Of a stretch of DNA of 64,000 nt, positions 1-8,817 are shown piece by piece. The position numbers and the translations under genes were made by a program. How positions within the stretch are numbered: position 1 is the stretch's first letter; each line of letters begins with the position of its first letter. The stretch covers positions 4,447,001-4,511,000 of the forward strand of contig NZ_CP010978.1 in assembly GCF_000271665.2 (NCBI RefSeq), read 5' to 3'. Source of the stretch: Pelosinus fermentans JBW45. GTDB taxonomy: Bacteria; Bacillota; Negativicutes; DSM-13327. The notes below the pieces were generated by a model. That model worked only from the letters and a program-made list of their open reading frames with translations, was not told the DNA's origin and searched no databases.

Positions 1-896
1 TGAAAACCTTGAATGTGCAAGACAATCAGTTGGTAAAGTCCGGCGATGTACTTTTGGAAATTGATCCTACTGATTATATTATCAAGCGGGACCGGGCTAA
101 GGCTGCATTGGCTGCCGCTCAAGCAGCGGCTAATGCTTCTCATAGCAACTTAGAGACGGCTGCTATTTCTGCTCCCTCTAGCATTGATGCGGCAATCGCT
201 CAGGTGTCGTCTGCACAAGCAACTTGGGAAAAAACACTAGCCGATAGACAACGCATGGAAAGCTTATTTAGCTCTGGTGCCTGCTCTTCGCAACAGTTGG
301 ATCAAGCGGTTGCAACAGAAAAGTCAGCTCGCTCCACTTTGGATCAAATGCGCGCTGGTCTTCATTCAGCCAATACAGCACCTAGCGTGATCGCAGCAGC
401 CAAAGGCACAAGTGAGCAATTAGAGGCCCAAGTAAAACAGGCCGAAGTGGATCTTGCACAAGCTGAAAATGATCTGGCAAATACCAAAATTATAGCTCCT
501 ATCGATGGGCGTATTACAAACCGCAGTGTAGAAATCGGCAATTATGTGCAGGCAGGAAGCCAATTAGCTTCTTTAGTCGGCACAGACTTATGGGTTGTTG
601 CCAATTTCAAAGAAACACAGTTAGAACATATGCAGCCTGGACAATCCGTTGATATCAAGATTGACGCCTTCCCTAATGTGAAGCTGCACGGTAAGGTAGA
701 CAGCATCCAAGCTGGTACAGGCTCCCATTTTTCTCTTTTCCCGGCTGAGAATGCTACCGGGAACTTTGTTAAAATCGTACAGCGCGTTCCCGTAAAAATC
801 GTGTTTGACAACTTGCCAGATACCATTCATCTAGGTCCTGGCATGTCGGTAATACCAACAGTTCACACAGCAAACGCAGGATATCGTCATGAGTGA
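1..896 (+). CDS. emrA: HlyD/EmrA-type membrane fusion protein (5' end outside window)
   Basis: Periplasmic adaptor of a tripartite drug efflux pump, linking an inner-membrane MFS pump to an outer-membrane channel. The reading frame is open to the window edge (it enters at base 3), so the N-terminal membrane anchor is missing. Visible parts are the end of the first lipoyl half (LLEIDPTDY), a long Ala/Gln-rich helical hairpin, the second lipoyl half (APIDGRITNRSVEIGNYV) and a beta-barrel (DLWVVANFKE). The stop codon overlaps the start of the downstream DHA2 transporter by 8 bases, so the two are translationally coupled. An adaptor of this kind implies an outer membrane, which in a Firmicute-like genome points to Negativicutes. 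Confidence 0.93.
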   Translation, partial: KTLNVQDNQLVKSGDVLLEIDPTDYIIKRDRAKAALAAAQAAANASHSNLETAAISAPSSIDAAIAQVSSAQATWEKTLADRQRMESLFSSGACSSQQLDQAVATEKSARSTLDQMRAGLHSANTAPSVIAAAKGTSEQLEAQVKQAEVDLAQAENDLANTKIIAPIDGRITNRSVEIGNYVQAGSQLASLVGTDLWVVANFKETQLEHMQPGQSVDIKIDAFPNVKLHGKVDSIQAGTGSHFSLFPAENATGNFVKIVQRVPVKIVFDNLPDTIHLGPGMSVIPTVHTANAGYRHE

Positions 897-2454
897 CGAT
901 ACACTAAGACCCGTAAACCCTCTTTTGATATCAACAGCCGTTAGTCTAGCCGCCTTCATGGAAGTGCTGGATACAACGATTGCCAATGTTGCACTTTCTC
1001 ACATTTCCGGCTCACTGGGCGCCAGTTCAGAGGAAAGTACCTGGGTGCTTACCTCCTACCTGGTAGCCAACGGCATTATTCTACCCCTGTCCGGCTGGTT
1101 ATCCGCCCTGATGGGACGCAAGAACTTTTTCATCTTCTGTATTTTAGGATTTACCCTTACCTCTTTTCTATGCGGTATTGCCACTTCGCTGCCTATGCTA
1201 ATTGTATTTCGATTATTGCAGGGTTTAACAGGTGGCGGCTTGCAGCCTAGCCAGCAGGCCATCATCAAAGACAGTTTTCCCGCGGAAAAGCTGGGAATGG
1301 CCTTTGCCATTACAGGAATAACAACAGTATTAGCTCCCATATTGGGACCAACGCTGGGCGGTCTCATCACGGATAACTTTAGCTGGCGCTGGATTTTTTT
1401 TATGAACGTGCCTGTCGGCCTGTTGGCGGCCTTTCTCGTCAATAGCTTGGTTGTAGACCCGCCCAGTGCACGAAAACAAAAAGTCGACTCTATCGACTAT
1501 ATTGGCCTCAGCTTAATTGCCCTTGGTCTCGGAGCCCTGCAAATCGTTCTAGATAAAGGACAGCAGGAAGATTGGTTTGACAGCTCCTTTATCATAATCT
1601 TTGCGAGCATTGCCGTTGTCGGTCTTATTCTAGCTGTTTTTTGGATATTACGGCAGAAAAACCCGGTAGTTGAGCTAAAGCTCTTTGCCATTCCCAGTTT
1701 TAGTTTACCTTGCATTATGATTTTCTTTGTTGGTTTTGCTCTTTACTCAAGCGCCATGTTATTACCTATGCTGGTGCAAACAAGCTTCGGTTATGACGCG
1801 ACACTGTCCGGATTGGTACTTTCACCAGGCGGGATCGCCACCTTGTTTATGATGCCCATTGTTGGTAAACTGGTAAATAAAATTCAGGCAAAGTATCTCA
1901 TTTCTTTTGGCATGCTGCTAAGCGCCGTTGGCATGTGGGCAACTGGGCTCGTAACACCGCAAACGGGTTACGGCACCTTTGTCCTGGTACGTGCCCTGCA
2001 AACAGTCGGTATTCCCTTTCTATTTATACCTGCCAGTACCCTCGCCTTCTCGAAAATTTCTCCAGAAAGCAGCAGTAATGCCTCAGCAATTGTTTCTTTA
2101 ATGCGTAATTTAGGAGGCAGCATTGGGATTGCGCTGGTAACGAACAAACTCATACACAGCCAGCAGATCGAACAAGCACATCTGGTACAGCATCTGACCA
2201 CCGCTGATCCTGGTTATCAAAGCGCAATTGCAAACTACACTCAATCGATTATGAACTTGGGTGTGCCAGCCGTTCAGGCGTCCACTATGGCAATAGCCAA
2301 AATCTATCAGGAGCTTATCCAGCAAGCCAATATTCTCGCTTACAGAGATGCTTATAACTTCGTTGCCATTATATTGGTGGTTCTTGCTGTTGTCGCTCTG
2401 TTCATGCCAAGCAACGCACTGCAGAAAAAGGGTGCTCCGATTGCAACACATTAG
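889..2454 (+). CDS. emrB: DHA2-family MFS multidrug efflux pump (EmrB-like)
   Basis: Inner-membrane proton antiporter with 14 predicted transmembrane segments and 521 residues, the usual EmrB length. The N-terminus carries the family pattern LDTTIANVALSHI in TM1 and the motif-C type stretch LAPILGPTLGG in TM5. The start overlaps the end of the adaptor gene, so both form one operon. The substrate is unknown; the family exports hydrophobic toxins, bile-like compounds and drugs. A strong hairpin follows the stop codon. Function as a DHA2 pump is secure, the substrate is not. Confidence 0.94.
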   Translation: MSDDTLRPVNPLLISTAVSLAAFMEVLDTTIANVALSHISGSLGASSEESTWVLTSYLVANGIILPLSGWLSALMGRKNFFIFCILGFTLTSFLCGIATSLPMLIVFRLLQGLTGGGLQPSQQAIIKDSFPAEKLGMAFAITGITTVLAPILGPTLGGLITDNFSWRWIFFMNVPVGLLAAFLVNSLVVDPPSARKQKVDSIDYIGLSLIALGLGALQIVLDKGQQEDWFDSSFIIIFASIAVVGLILAVFWILRQKNPVVELKLFAIPSFSLPCIMIFFVGFALYSSAMLLPMLVQTSFGYDATLSGLVLSPGGIATLFMMPIVGKLVNKIQAKYLISFGMLLSAVGMWATGLVTPQTGYGTFVLVRALQTVGIPFLFIPASTLAFSKISPESSSNASAIVSLMRNLGGSIGIALVTNKLIHSQQIEQAHLVQHLTTADPGYQSAIANYTQSIMNLGVPAVQASTMAIAKIYQELIQQANILAYRDAYNFVAIILVVLAVVALFMPSNALQKKGAPIATH

Positions 2455-2480
2455 AGCAATTCTAACTTACTGATTCTACA

Positions 2481-2528
2481 AAGAAAGAATGGGCATTACT
2501 CTTTTGCGAGTAATATCCATTCTTTCTT
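2481..2528. terminator. Bidirectional intrinsic terminator
   Basis: Near-perfect inverted repeat (arms AAGAAAGAATGG and CCATTCTTTCTT, with an inner ATTACTC/GAGTAAT pair) lying between the convergent emrB and acetyltransferase genes. Its distal arm overlaps the last codons of the minus-strand gene. Confidence 0.8.
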
Positions 2529-2979
2529 ATATTTCAATATTCAGAGCAATTTCATCACAGTTGGGAAACTTAGTACAGTTAATACATTCTTTCCAGACCT
2601 TATGAGGCAATTGATCTTTTGATAATTCGTTAAAACCCTGTTTTATAAAAAATCCAGGCTGATAGGTCAAGGTAAAGATCGTCTTTATTTCTAAGGTTTT
2701 TGCTTCTTCAATTAGTGCCTGTACAATGCTGCGACCAATGCCTGATTTCGTGACATGAGGTGCGATTGCCATTGCTCTAATTTCCGCAAGTGCATCCCAC
2801 ACTAAATGCAGCGCCCCCATGCCAACAACTTCTCCATTATCTTCTGCCAAAACAAAGTCCCGCAGGCATTCGTACAGCATATTCCGGGAACGCCCTAACA
2901 TTAATCCTTGTTCAGCATAAGCGTTAATTAATGTGTACATGGTTTCTACATCTTTGAATGTAGCTTTACGATAAAGCAC
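2527..2979 (-). CDS. GNAT acetyltransferase of the short N-acetylglutamate synthase type
   Basis: Single GNAT domain of 150 residues. The central block VVGMGALHLVWDALAEIRAM followed by GIGRSIVQALIEEA is the acetyl-CoA binding core. The order of these blocks and the C-terminal KVWKECINCTKFPNCDE segment resemble the stand-alone ArgA-like N-acetylglutamate synthases known from actinobacteria and clostridia, which start arginine synthesis. This is recognition by memory of the family, not an alignment. No other arginine gene lies nearby, so another small-molecule acetyltransferase role is possible. A four-cysteine C-terminal tail could bind metal. Confidence 0.7.
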   Translation of the reverse strand: MLYRKATFKDVETMYTLINAYAEQGLMLGRSRNMLYECLRDFVLAEDNGEVVGMGALHLVWDALAEIRAMAIAPHVTKSGIGRSIVQALIEEAKTLEIKTIFTLTYQPGFFIKQGFNELSKDQLPHKVWKECINCTKFPNCDEIALNIEI

Positions 2980-3156
2980 TTATACCACTCCCTTAACGTA
3001 TAATTATACATTATACATTAATAAAAATGCTTTCACAATCCATTTATCTGACTCTACTACCTTGGTTTGCTTCCTATTCTTCTCCAGGTGCTTTTTTTAT
3101 GCTAAAAAACATATAATTACTACCTTCAAAAATTTTATAGAAAAGGAGGGGTTTCT

Positions 3157-3582
3157 ATGGAGAAAAAAGATAAATGTCTAAGTTCCTTTCCTGAATGGGT
3201 AAAAGCCAGAGTGAATCTAGCCCTGAACCATAAACATAGTTGTATTTGCAATTGGTATCTTGAAGAATTCATCGATCATAACAACTATGACAACTGTTTG
3301 TTTAAAGCATGGTATTTGACAACCACCAGTCTGATTAGTCTTTGCTTAACCTTTGATCAAATCAATATGATTGAGTATTTCAAAAAGGATATTATAAAAA
3401 TCGAAACGGTATTGAATGTACTTGAAGATAAATGCACTCATAAAGAAATAGTGTGTACTTACAGCATTAAAATGCTGTGTATAAACGGAGATATCATCAA
3501 GCTAAATGAACCGGAGGTAAAAAGAGCGGATCATAAAAATATGTATATGGAATTTATTGAAGCTTTTAAGCAAAATTTTTGA
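3157..3582 (+). CDS. Hypothetical protein, 141 aa
   Basis: I do not recognise this protein. It has a strong ribosome site (AAAGGAGGGG) at good spacing before ATG, so it is probably real. It is soluble, helical, rich in Lys, Ile and Asn, and has scattered cysteines (seven), including a CIC near residue 27. No signal peptide or membrane segment is visible. It stands alone between two convergent or divergent acetyltransferase genes. Its base composition is more AT-rich than its neighbours, which would fit an accessory gene. Confidence 0.65.
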   Translation: MEKKDKCLSSFPEWVKARVNLALNHKHSCICNWYLEEFIDHNNYDNCLFKAWYLTTTSLISLCLTFDQINMIEYFKKDIIKIETVLNVLEDKCTHKEIVCTYSIKMLCINGDIIKLNEPEVKRADHKNMYMEFIEAFKQNF

Positions 3583-3618
3583 ATTTGCGACCTGTCCCCT
3601 CGTCCCTACTTAGATCTT

Positions 3619-4542
3619 TTAAACAACATCTAGCATAACATCCCAACGCTGCTCAATCAATTGGTTGTTCCAAGTGTTATTTTCTTTTTCTTCAGTAAGG
3701 GTAAATCCAAATCCCTCATATAAGTGCCGGGCTGTATCTAACCCCTTAAAGGTCCACAGAAAGACATGATTATAATGTTGCTGTTGACAGTATTCCATCA
3801 CAGTCGCCACCAGTTTACGTCCCAGACCAGCGCCTCGAAACTCTGGCTCGATCAAAAACCAGCGCAACTGTGCAGTCGTTTTGCTGGTTTCTACGATCCC
3901 AACAAAACCAACGATAGTACCGCAGCATTCGGCTACCCATATTTCTCCTCTAGACGGATCTTCTAAATAGGTAACCAAACTTTGCAAAACATACTTTTCG
4001 AATTGATGGTCCAGCCCATACTCTTTTTCATACAGCACACCATGACGATATGCAATATATCCTACATCACCAGGCTGATGCCTGCGAATGGTAATTGAGG
4101 TATCTGTTTTATCAGATAACATATTTTGTATGGCAGCCATATTATGAACCAACGTTTGTTGAGCCCCCTGAGGGAGCTGTTCTAAAAGTTGAACTAGTTG
4201 GCTCGATGAGGCATCTGACAGTTGGCGAAACGTTTCTCTACCTTTTTCTGTTATACTTAGAATTTGTGAACGACCATCAGTCATTGATCTGGTGGTTTCA
4301 ATAAGACCATCTTTCTTAAATCGCCTGAGAATACGACTAAGATAGCCAGGATCAATTTGAAGTATTTCCGCCAAGTTACTTGCAGTACATGTAGTAGCAG
4401 CATCAATTTCTAACAAAACCCTTGCTTCCGCTAAAGAGTAAGGACTTTCTAAAACGTTTTGGTTTACAAGGCCAATAATATTCGTATAGAAGCGGTTAAA
4501 CTTCCGAATCTCCGTCACTCGCTGTTGAATCGAACTCTCCAT
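3619..4542 (-). CDS. MarR-type regulator fused to GNAT acetyltransferase
   Basis: Two-domain protein of 307 residues. Residues 1-145 form a MarR winged helix (TASNLAEILQIDPGYLSRILRRF is cut here to its core, LQIDPGYLSRILRR), and residues 150-305 form a GNAT domain with the acetyl-CoA loop RGAGLGRKLV. This architecture is a known family of bifunctional HTH/GNAT proteins. The sensor may be the acetyltransferase itself. A 39-bp nested palindrome ends about 55 bp before the start codon and is the likely autoregulatory operator. The acetylation substrate is unknown. Confidence 0.9.
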   Translation of the reverse strand: MESSIQQRVTEIRKFNRFYTNIIGLVNQNVLESPYSLAEARVLLEIDAATTCTASNLAEILQIDPGYLSRILRRFKKDGLIETTRSMTDGRSQILSITEKGRETFRQLSDASSSQLVQLLEQLPQGAQQTLVHNMAAIQNMLSDKTDTSITIRRHQPGDVGYIAYRHGVLYEKEYGLDHQFEKYVLQSLVTYLEDPSRGEIWVAECCGTIVGFVGIVETSKTTAQLRWFLIEPEFRGAGLGRKLVATVMEYCQQQHYNHVFLWTFKGLDTARHLYEGFGFTLTEEKENNTWNNQLIEQRWDVMLDVV

Positions 4543-4597
4543 CTTTGCTCCTCCTAGAAACTGCTTTATGATTTTATACTACTACGTTATCACATAT

Positions 4598-4636
4598 AGT
4601 TGACTGAGTCAATTATATTATTTGACTCAGTCAACT
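4598..4636. promoter_or_regulatory. Nested palindromic operator of the MarR-GNAT gene
   Basis: Two 15-base arms, AGTTGACTGAGTCAA and TTGACTCAGTCAACT, are perfect reverse complements separated by 9 bases. Each arm also contains its own 13-base palindrome with the TTGACT/AGTCAA halves typical of MarR dimers. It therefore offers two dimer sites about two helical turns apart, upstream of the regulator gene. Confidence 0.8.
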
Positions 4637-4680
4637 ATTTTTTTAGAAAAAACATGCTGCTGCATCTATAAAAATAAAAC

Positions 4681-4699
4681 CTGCTGATATTTTCAGCAG
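4681..4699 (-). terminator. Terminator of the metallo-hydrolase gene
   Basis: A 7-bp stem CTGCTGA/TCAGCAG, followed on the minus strand by a T-rich run (GTTTTATTTTTAT), lies just past the stop codon of the minus-strand metallo-beta-lactamase-fold gene. Confidence 0.7.
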
Positions 4700-4754
4700 A
4701 TTACTATAAAAGCCTTTTATCCAGGCATGATTTTTCTATTCTGTATTTATGATT

Positions 4755-5591
4755 TCATTTATATTCTAGCACCAAGCCCACCCCAACCTCTTCAACAGTT
4801 GCGGCTTTTGCTAAACCTATTTTGGAACGCAGATCGGTACAATGGCATGTATGGATAGCATGAGGCTGGCACTTTTTAAAATATTCTACAGTATTGCCCA
4901 GCCTTCTTTGGGAGGGATTTAATAGATGGAACCCGCCAACTACATCATATATTCGTTCTTCATTACATACTTTTTTAGCATATTCGATAATATTGCAAAT
5001 CCCCGCATGGGAGCACCCCGTAATGATCACCAACCCATTATCGGATATATATGCTAACGCAGAATCATCAAGTACATAATCATCTTCCCAAGTACCGCCC
5101 CGCAACACTTTGCCAATTGGATCTCCTATCTCAAAAGAATGATTTCGTTCAATTTCTCCCAAAAATACAATTTTAGGAGTGAGCCATATAGGTTCTTTAC
5201 TAAGTTGTAATGAAAAAGTTCTCTTTAATTGATTGTTAGATAACATTGGTGCAATATCAAGCCCATCTACATTTCTCTCTAAGAACGCGTCAGGATGAGC
5301 GATTATTGTAGGTTTCTTGCCCCCATATCCTTCACTTGCAGCCTCAGAATAAAGCTTAACTAATTCGCCTAGACCCCCTGTATGGTCGTTATGACCATGT
5401 GAAATAACGATTCCATCTAATGCTAATAGATTAATACCCATTTTAGTGGCGTTTCGCAGGAATAGATCTGAATATCCAGTATCAAACAAGTATTTCTCAT
5501 CATCACACTCGATAAAATAGGATACTCCGGGTTCAGCATAAAAATATCTATCAATGATAGTATTATTATCAACTAAGACTGTTAGTTTCAC
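4755..5591 (-). CDS. Metallo-beta-lactamase-fold hydrolase
   Basis: 278-residue cytoplasmic protein with the metal-binding motif SHGHNDHTGG (HxHxDH type) near residue 70, a later GCSHAGI and a C-terminal GGFHL. This set fits the MBL subgroup often annotated as dihydropterin-aminobenzene-phosphate synthase-like or flavorubredoxin-like hydrolases, for which few reactions are known. It lies 67 bp downstream of the D-cysteine desulfhydrase gene on the same strand and is followed by a terminator, so it probably ends that operon. A role in handling a sulfur metabolite would be an inference only. Confidence 0.8.
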   Translation of the reverse strand: MKLTVLVDNNTIIDRYFYAEPGVSYFIECDDEKYLFDTGYSDLFLRNATKMGINLLALDGIVISHGHNDHTGGLGELVKLYSEAASEGYGGKKPTIIAHPDAFLERNVDGLDIAPMLSNNQLKRTFSLQLSKEPIWLTPKIVFLGEIERNHSFEIGDPIGKVLRGGTWEDDYVLDDSALAYISDNGLVIITGCSHAGICNIIEYAKKVCNEERIYDVVGGFHLLNPSQRRLGNTVEYFKKCQPHAIHTCHCTDLRSKIGLAKAATVEEVGVGLVLEYK

Positions 5592-5658
5592 ATTAGCCCT
5601 CCATATTTACTCACTCTTCTAAAGGTATTACCTTAAGTACAAAAAAATTAATACAATT

Positions 5659-6660
5659 CTACTCTTCTAGAAATAATGGCATATTGGCATATAATCCTGG
5701 TAAACCACCAGTATGCAAGAAAAGTACGTTATCACTCTTTTTGAAATAACCTTTTCTAGTCAGATCAATTAGCCCAGCCATTGCTTTCCCGGTATAGGTA
5801 GGATCAAGCAAAATCCCTTCGGTCCTAGCCGCTAGTTTGACAGCTTCAATCATTCCAGCAGTAGGCACTGTATATCCCTCTCCCAAATACTCATCAAACA
5901 AGCTAACTGCTTCCTGAGGTATCGGAACGTTAACTCCCAGATAATCTGCTATTTTTTCGATTATTTCTGTTATACGCTTTTGCAGAACTTCTTTCGAATT
6001 TAAAACACTGATTCCGGTTATCGGTATATGGCAGTTATTTCCGCGTAATCCAAACAAAAGACCGCTATATGTACCAGCACTGCCACAAGCGATAACAATG
6101 TGGTCAATGGGAACTCCAGAGAAAAATGCTTGCTGCATAATTTCTTCTGCGCAGGCGACATAACCTAGTGCTCCAAGGGCATTCGACCCACCCATTGGGA
6201 CAATGTATGGCTTGCGCCCTTCTGCTTTGGCTTTGTCAGCAGCCTGTTCCATTTCTGCCATTACATCAGAGCCCCAAGGAACGACTTTGATATTTTCCAC
6301 TCCAAGCATATGGTAGAGAAATACATTACCGCCTGCTCCTGTGTGATAGCTCCCTGGAGTGATTTCTGATAATATCAGCCGACATTTCAGTCCTTCTTTC
6401 ACGGCGGCAGCTAACGTTAAGCGACAATGGTTGGATTGTATACCACCGCATGTGATCAGTGTATCTGCTCCTTGTTTTAGAGCGTCGGCAACTAAGAATT
6501 CCAGCTTGCGCGTCTTATTTCCGCCACCGGTTAAACCAAGCAAGTCATCACGCTTTATATAAATATTCGCCCCTCCGACAGCAGCAGTCAGACGTTCCAA
6601 TTTTTCCAGCGGCGTGTGACCTTCTGTATACCGTCGCCGAGGATATTGTGCTAAATACAT
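5659..6660 (-). CDS. dcyD: D-cysteine desulfhydrase / ACC-deaminase family PLP enzyme
   Basis: Converts D-cysteine to pyruvate, ammonia and sulfide in the characterised family members. The start beginning MYLAQYPRRRYTEG matches the family N-terminus and has GGAGGT 8 bases upstream; a longer frame to 6705 is rejected for that reason. The PLP lysine lies in GGGNKTRKLEFL (about residue 50), and QSNHCR and GSAGTYSG are the usual substrate and phosphate loops. Length 333 is standard. D-serine dehydratase or ACC deaminase activity cannot be excluded from sequence. It is the first gene of an operon with the metallo-hydrolase. Confidence 0.88.
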   Translation of the reverse strand: MYLAQYPRRRYTEGHTPLEKLERLTAAVGGANIYIKRDDLLGLTGGGNKTRKLEFLVADALKQGADTLITCGGIQSNHCRLTLAAAVKEGLKCRLILSEITPGSYHTGAGGNVFLYHMLGVENIKVVPWGSDVMAEMEQAADKAKAEGRKPYIVPMGGSNALGALGYVACAEEIMQQAFFSGVPIDHIVIACGSAGTYSGLLFGLRGNNCHIPITGISVLNSKEVLQKRITEIIEKIADYLGVNVPIPQEAVSLFDEYLGEGYTVPTAGMIEAVKLAARTEGILLDPTYTGKAMAGLIDLTRKGYFKKSDNVLFLHTGGLPGLYANMPLFLEE

Positions 6661-6737
6661 CCCATTACCTCCATTTCTCTTAAAGGATATGGCCATTTGT
6701 CTCATTTAAAACACAGGTTTTAACTTCTTCCTAATCA

Positions 6738-6792
6738 AAAGAGAAGCTGTCCTTAGTCTACCAATACGATAGATTAGAGACAGCTTCTCTTT
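6738..6792 (-). terminator. Long hairpin terminator (AAAGAGAAGC family)
   Basis: 14-bp outer stem AAAGAGAAGCTGTC/GACAGCTTCTCTTT with an inner TAGTCTA/TAGATTA pair. It lies after the small minus-strand gene at 6834-6959 and before dcyD, with T residues on the minus strand. Related stems with the same AAAGAGAA...TTCTCTTT ends occur at 22877 and 63075, and a shorter relative at 13336. Confidence 0.75.
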
Positions 6793-6833
6793 ACTAAATG
6801 CTAAGTCCTGCTGAAAATTTTGCATGATCAACA

Positions 6834-6959
6834 TTATTTTGCTTTCGTAGTATTCTCTATTGTCATTTGCTCAAGATCTTTTAAAATTCTTGGGAGGTCC
6901 ATGATCAATTGTTCTAATTCGTCTTTGCTCATTTCTACTTCTAGAATCTCTTCTGACAT
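6834..6959 (-). CDS. Small acidic protein, 41 aa
   Basis: Begins MSEEILEVEMSKDELEQLIM and ends TTKAK. It has a ribosome site (GGAGGTAGAGGTG) directly upstream and its own hairpin terminator downstream, which supports a real gene. The sequence is a single charged amphipathic helix with many Glu and Leu. I do not recognise the family. It lies upstream of dcyD on the same strand but is separated from it by the terminator. No function is proposed. Confidence 0.55.
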   Translation of the reverse strand: MSEEILEVEMSKDELEQLIMDLPRILKDLEQMTIENTTKAK

Positions 6960-7200
6960 GTAACACCTCTACCTCCAAAAACATTCTGTCTTTGAATAAG
7001 AATATGCATCATACAGATTGTACATTGACAATCTTTGAATTATTTTTGAATATGGTAATTCTAACGAGTGTGATGATGTTCATACTTTTATTAAATCGAT
7101 GTATTGGGGGCAATTCTTATTCGCCAACTCTGGAAGGTGAAGTCGCGAAAAAATTTTCGTAGTTGTTAATACTGCACAAATTATATCGTTGTATTACAAG

Positions 7201-7238
7201 AAACTCCTGCCAATTCTCATAGAATCTGGCAGGAGTTT
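7201..7238 (-). terminator. Terminator after ridA
   Basis: Perfect 12-bp stem AAACTCCTGCCA/TGGCAGGAGTTT with an inner ATTCT/AGAAT pair, located just past the minus-strand RidA stop. The CTCCTGC/GCAGGAG core recurs in the dispersed repeats at 21435, 22570, 46000 and 47824. The stretch 6960-7200 shows no gene. Confidence 0.7.
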
Positions 7239-7253
7239 CGGCAGGTTTTGTCA

Positions 7254-7631
7254 TTAACAGGCGGCAATCGCATCAATTTCAATCAGTGCACCAAAATGAA
7301 GCGTATTAGTTGGTACGATAGTACGAGACGGCTTATGATCTCCAAAAAATTCCCTATATATCTCATTAACAGCCGACCAATACGTGATATCTGAAATATA
7401 TACCGTAGTCTTAAGCACCTGCTGTTTATAGCTTCCACACTGTTTTAGTATATCATCCAGGTTTTTTAACGCCACCCGCGTTTGTTCTTCTATGCCTCCC
7501 GCGGGTAACGTTTCACCTACAGCGTAGTTAATTGGTAATTGACCTGATACATACACTAGATCGCCATGGATTACCGCAGGAGAATAATGCCCCTTGGATT
7601 GAAGAGAATAGGGCGTACTAACCATTTTCAT
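7254..7631 (-). CDS. ridA: RidA family enamine/imine deaminase
   Basis: Hydrolyses reactive 2-aminoacrylate-type enamines released by PLP dehydratases. The start MKMVSTPYSLQ is chosen because GGAGGT lies 7 bases upstream; the frame extends 6 codons further without support. The conserved arginine is in KPSRTIV and the acidic residue in LIEIDAIAA, both as in active RidA proteins. Length 125 is normal. It lies 36 bp behind a threonine-synthase-like PLP enzyme on the same strand, a pairing that makes sense if that enzyme dehydrates serine, threonine or cysteine. Confidence 0.9.
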   Translation of the reverse strand: MKMVSTPYSLQSKGHYSPAVIHGDLVYVSGQLPINYAVGETLPAGGIEEQTRVALKNLDDILKQCGSYKQQVLKTTVYISDITYWSAVNEIYREFFGDHKPSRTIVPTNTLHFGALIEIDAIAAC

Positions 7632-7667
7632 GCAACATACCTCCAACATTTGTTTGGTGTTAAATCC

Positions 7668-8660
7668 TTATTTTTTGAGTCCCATACCAGTTAACGGTAC
7701 AACAATATTGAGTTTATTATCATATCCATCTTTAAAATATTGCAGCATTCCGGCGACTGCAGCTCCTGAAGTGACTTCTATATAAATTCCCATTTCACCA
7801 AGCATTTCCTGAGCCTTGATTACCTCTACATCATCCACTACAATAATATCACCTTTGCTGTCTGTTACAGCCTCTATCATTTCGTCGATTCTCTTTGGCT
7901 CTTGAATAGCAATGCCTTCCGCTGCAGTTGGTTTCATTTCACCAACTGACTGATTTTTAAATTTGCTGAATACTGGCGCACAATTCCTGCTTTGTACAAC
8001 AATAATGCGGGGAAGTCGTCCCATTTCTTTAAATCCTTTATAAATTCCCAATAACATCGTTCCGTTGCCAGCAGGAACTACTATATAATCCGGAATGCCT
8101 ATTTGCTCATAAATCTCAAACGCAAGAGATTTAGTACCTTCAAAAAACAAGGGATTATATACATGTGAAGCATAATACGTGGTTTTAGCAGCCTTCAATA
8201 TTGCTTTAGCTGTGTCATCACGTGTCCCTGGAACCTTCACTACGTTTGCCTTATAAGCATTAATTTGTTTAATTTTTCCTGGGGATGTACTCTCTGGCAA
8301 ATAAATATTGCACTTGATTCCTGCCGCAGCACAATATCCGGCAAAGGCAGCCCCTGCATTACCAGAGGAATCTTCAACAATTTCGTTAATGCCTAATTCC
8401 TTTAATTTATTAATCACGGCAAAGGCTCCACGATCTTTAAAAGAACCTGTAGGCTGCATATAATCCAGCTTTAAATAGATTTCCCTTCCCTGTAAAATCC
8501 TTTTTATGATCGGAGTCTTAACTTCTCCTAAGGATACGGTTGCCGTAATCTTTTCGTCCTCTTCTTTATACAATTGAAAAAGTCCGCCACACTCACACTG
8601 ATAGTCAAGCCCCTCAATTGGATAGTCCTTTTCACATCGAGAACAGTAAAAATGCATCAT
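7668..8660 (-). CDS. Threonine-synthase-like PLP enzyme
   Basis: 330-residue fold-type II PLP enzyme. The N-terminus holds a zinc ribbon (CSRCEKDYP and CECGG), as in threonine synthase-like proteins. The PLP lysine lies in PTGSFKDRGA, and SSGNAGAAF is the phosphate-binding Asn loop; VPAGNGTMLLG is the glycine loop. The substrate is uncertain: threonine synthase, threonine dehydratase and diaminopropionate-type lyases share these motifs. Coupling to RidA and a divergent DauR-like regulator argues for an amino-acid catabolic lyase rather than biosynthesis, with no thrB or hom nearby. Confidence 0.82.
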   Translation of the reverse strand: MMHFYCSRCEKDYPIEGLDYQCECGGLFQLYKEEDEKITATVSLGEVKTPIIKRILQGREIYLKLDYMQPTGSFKDRGAFAVINKLKELGINEIVEDSSGNAGAAFAGYCAAAGIKCNIYLPESTSPGKIKQINAYKANVVKVPGTRDDTAKAILKAAKTTYYASHVYNPLFFEGTKSLAFEIYEQIGIPDYIVVPAGNGTMLLGIYKGFKEMGRLPRIIVVQSRNCAPVFSKFKNQSVGEMKPTAAEGIAIQEPKRIDEMIEAVTDSKGDIIVVDDVEVIKAQEMLGEMGIYIEVTSGAAVAGMLQYFKDGYDNKLNIVVPLTGMGLKK

Positions 8661-8817
8661 AACAACCCCTTTATATATTTTTTTGATGAATAGTTGACTA
8701 ACATATAAAAAATTATATAATATACATATAAATCACCTTATATTTTATATTTTATATAATTTTTTATATAAAATCAAGATATTTGTATAAATTTTTATAT
8801 GCATGGAGAATGATTCA
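8661..8817. promoter_or_regulatory. AT-rich divergent promoter region
   Basis: Very AT-rich spacer between the PLP enzyme and its divergent regulator, with repeated TATAT and TTTATATAA-type inverted repeats around 8735-8775. It is likely to hold both promoters and the operator for the divergent regulator. No clear -35 element could be fixed. Confidence 0.45.

Noticed and set aside
6661-6705. Longer N-terminus for D-cysteine desulfhydrase (start at 6705)
   Set aside because: The extra 15 residues do not fit the family and the GGAGGT site fits the start at 6660.
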